Shown in pieces: positions 63,319 to 64,000 of a stretch of DNA of 64,000 bases. Within the stretch, counting starts at the first letter, position 1; every line of letters begins with the position of its first letter. Source of the DNA: Actinobaculum suis (GTDB lineage: Bacteria > Actinomycetota > Actinomycetes > Actinomycetales > Actinomycetaceae); contig NZ_FNAU01000010.1 in NCBI RefSeq assembly GCF_900102025.1, positions 24,866-88,865 on the forward strand, in the 5' to 3' direction. The notes below the pieces were generated by a model. It did no database searches, was not told the origin of the DNA, and saw only the letters and a list, made by a program, of their open reading frames with translations. The position numbers and the translations under genes are program-made.

Positions 63319-63551
63319 GTCGTTCCTTCCACGTTCCCCGGATGCTACTTTGCATCCGGTGCAAGCGTCATTACGCACCTGACGCACCTGCATTTCATTG
63401 CCGCAAGCGTATAGATTTTCGGCCCTAAGATCGTGGCTTATGGGGATGATTTCGGGAAGATATCCCTCCTCCGAAAAGACGATAGAGACTAGATTAGATA
63501 GATATACTGATGTGAGTTGTTACCGCTCACGCTCGGAAGGAAGGTGGCGCT

Positions 63552-63908
63552 TTGCGAACAAATCTACAGTTTTCGCAGCGCCTGGTTGACGCCTTGGTAA
63601 TTCTTCATCCCTCCCGGGACCGGCGGACAATTGCCCGTTATTTCGTCAACCTTGTAAACGAGATACTGCCTCAAGCTGATTTGGTTGCATTCTATGTTTA
63701 TTTCCAACGTCAGCGAGCATTTGGCACCATCGGAGTATCCGGGTACCCGCACTTCAGTTCCACCCTGATTACGGAAGAAAATTCCCCTTTTGGCCAAGTG
63801 CTCAGCAGCCGGCAGCAGGTATGGGCCCGTACTCCAGCAGAAGTTGCACAGCTTTACCAGTTTCCTGATGATGGCTCGCTAGCTTACGAGCGTACGCACC
63901 TGCTCTAG
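63552..63908 (+). pseudogene. GAF-like regulator gene, truncated at its 3' end
   Basis: 118 residues: SQRLVDALVILHPSRDRRTI, EILPQADLVAFYVYF and FGQVLSSRQQVWART resemble the first half of a GAF sensor domain of the kind found at the N-terminus of transcription regulators. The frame stops abruptly (HLL-stop) where an insertion-sequence-like end begins, so the output domain is missing here. TTG at 63552 follows AAGGAAGGTGGCGCT. Whether the remainder lies beyond the window cannot be seen. Confidence 0.55.
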
Positions 63909-64000
63909 GGCCCGACCCCCGGAAAGTGGACATGGGGGTGGTGTTTATGCTGCAAGGTCAAGTGTAGCTGACGCGTGTTTTTCGAAGGTGTCTGGGGCCT
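63906..64000. mobile_element. Probable end of an IS3-like insertion sequence
   Basis: From about 63906 the sequence GGGCCCGACCCCCGGAAAGT followed by GGACATGG resembles terminal repeats of IS3-family elements (a CCCCC..AAAGTGGAC core). It coincides with the abrupt end of the GAF-like gene. No transposase is visible before the window ends, so the orientation is unknown. Confidence 0.45.

Overview
The window is GC-rich chromosomal DNA from a high-GC Gram-positive bacterium (Actinomycetota). The gene families and their order point to the Actinomycetales, most likely Actinomycetaceae, but I cannot name a species. Evidence includes an AdnA/AdnB helicase-nuclease pair next to DUF3107 and a DEAD-box helicase, prfB-ftsE-ftsX-M23 peptidase-smpB-ssrA, an actinobacterial tad pilus block, DUF3039 next to a DEVH helicase, and mrp near an MgtE-like/DUF1003 pair. 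The tmRNA tag reads ANKNKSTDFALAA.

Layout. 1-8 kb: end of a nicotinate phosphoribosyltransferase gene, adenine deaminase with an NCS1-type nucleobase permease (a purine salvage pair), a DEVH helicase with DUF3039, and HU. 8-16 kb: an MprF-type lysyl-phosphatidylglycerol synthase/flippase, small proteins, a PfkB sugar kinase, a P-loop kinase, and a YhgE-like membrane protein divergent from a TetR regulator. 17-21 kb: glycine betaine-type ABC transporter proV-proW-proX. 21-26 kb, accessory: a secreted CAP-domain/beta-repeat protein gene broken by a 61-bp duplication, hipBA, and an XRE-like fragment with a small membrane protein. 26-33 kb: ssrA, smpB, membrane protein, M23 peptidase, ftsX, ftsE, prfB. 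33-39 kb: tad pilus genes, all on the minus strand. 39-49 kb: phosphotransferase-like protein, adnB, adnA, DUF3107. 49-64 kb: DEAD-box RNA helicase, MarC, PHP phosphoesterase, aminopeptidase P, MgtE-N/CBS protein, DUF1003, OafA-type acyltransferase, Mrp, O-methyltransferase, an MHS-type transporter, and a GAF-like gene cut at its 3' end by what looks like the end of an insertion sequence.

Two things run through the whole window. First, short tandem repeats (units of about 9-45 bp) occur both between genes and, in frame, inside proteins. They add Ala/Pro/Thr/Lys-rich tails, linkers and insertions, including one of about 50 residues within the catalytic core of the AdnA nuclease. Second, several genes (tetR, PHP, pepP, mrp) have a good -10 hexamer six to eight bases before the start codon and no ribosome binding site, so they are probably leaderless.

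I see no CRISPR array, no rRNA and no tRNA, and no clearly new multi-gene system. The most unusual local structures are the 84-bp palindrome with two head-to-head DnaA boxes at 38888-38971 and the CAP gene broken by a duplication that one deletion between 28-bp repeats would repair exactly.
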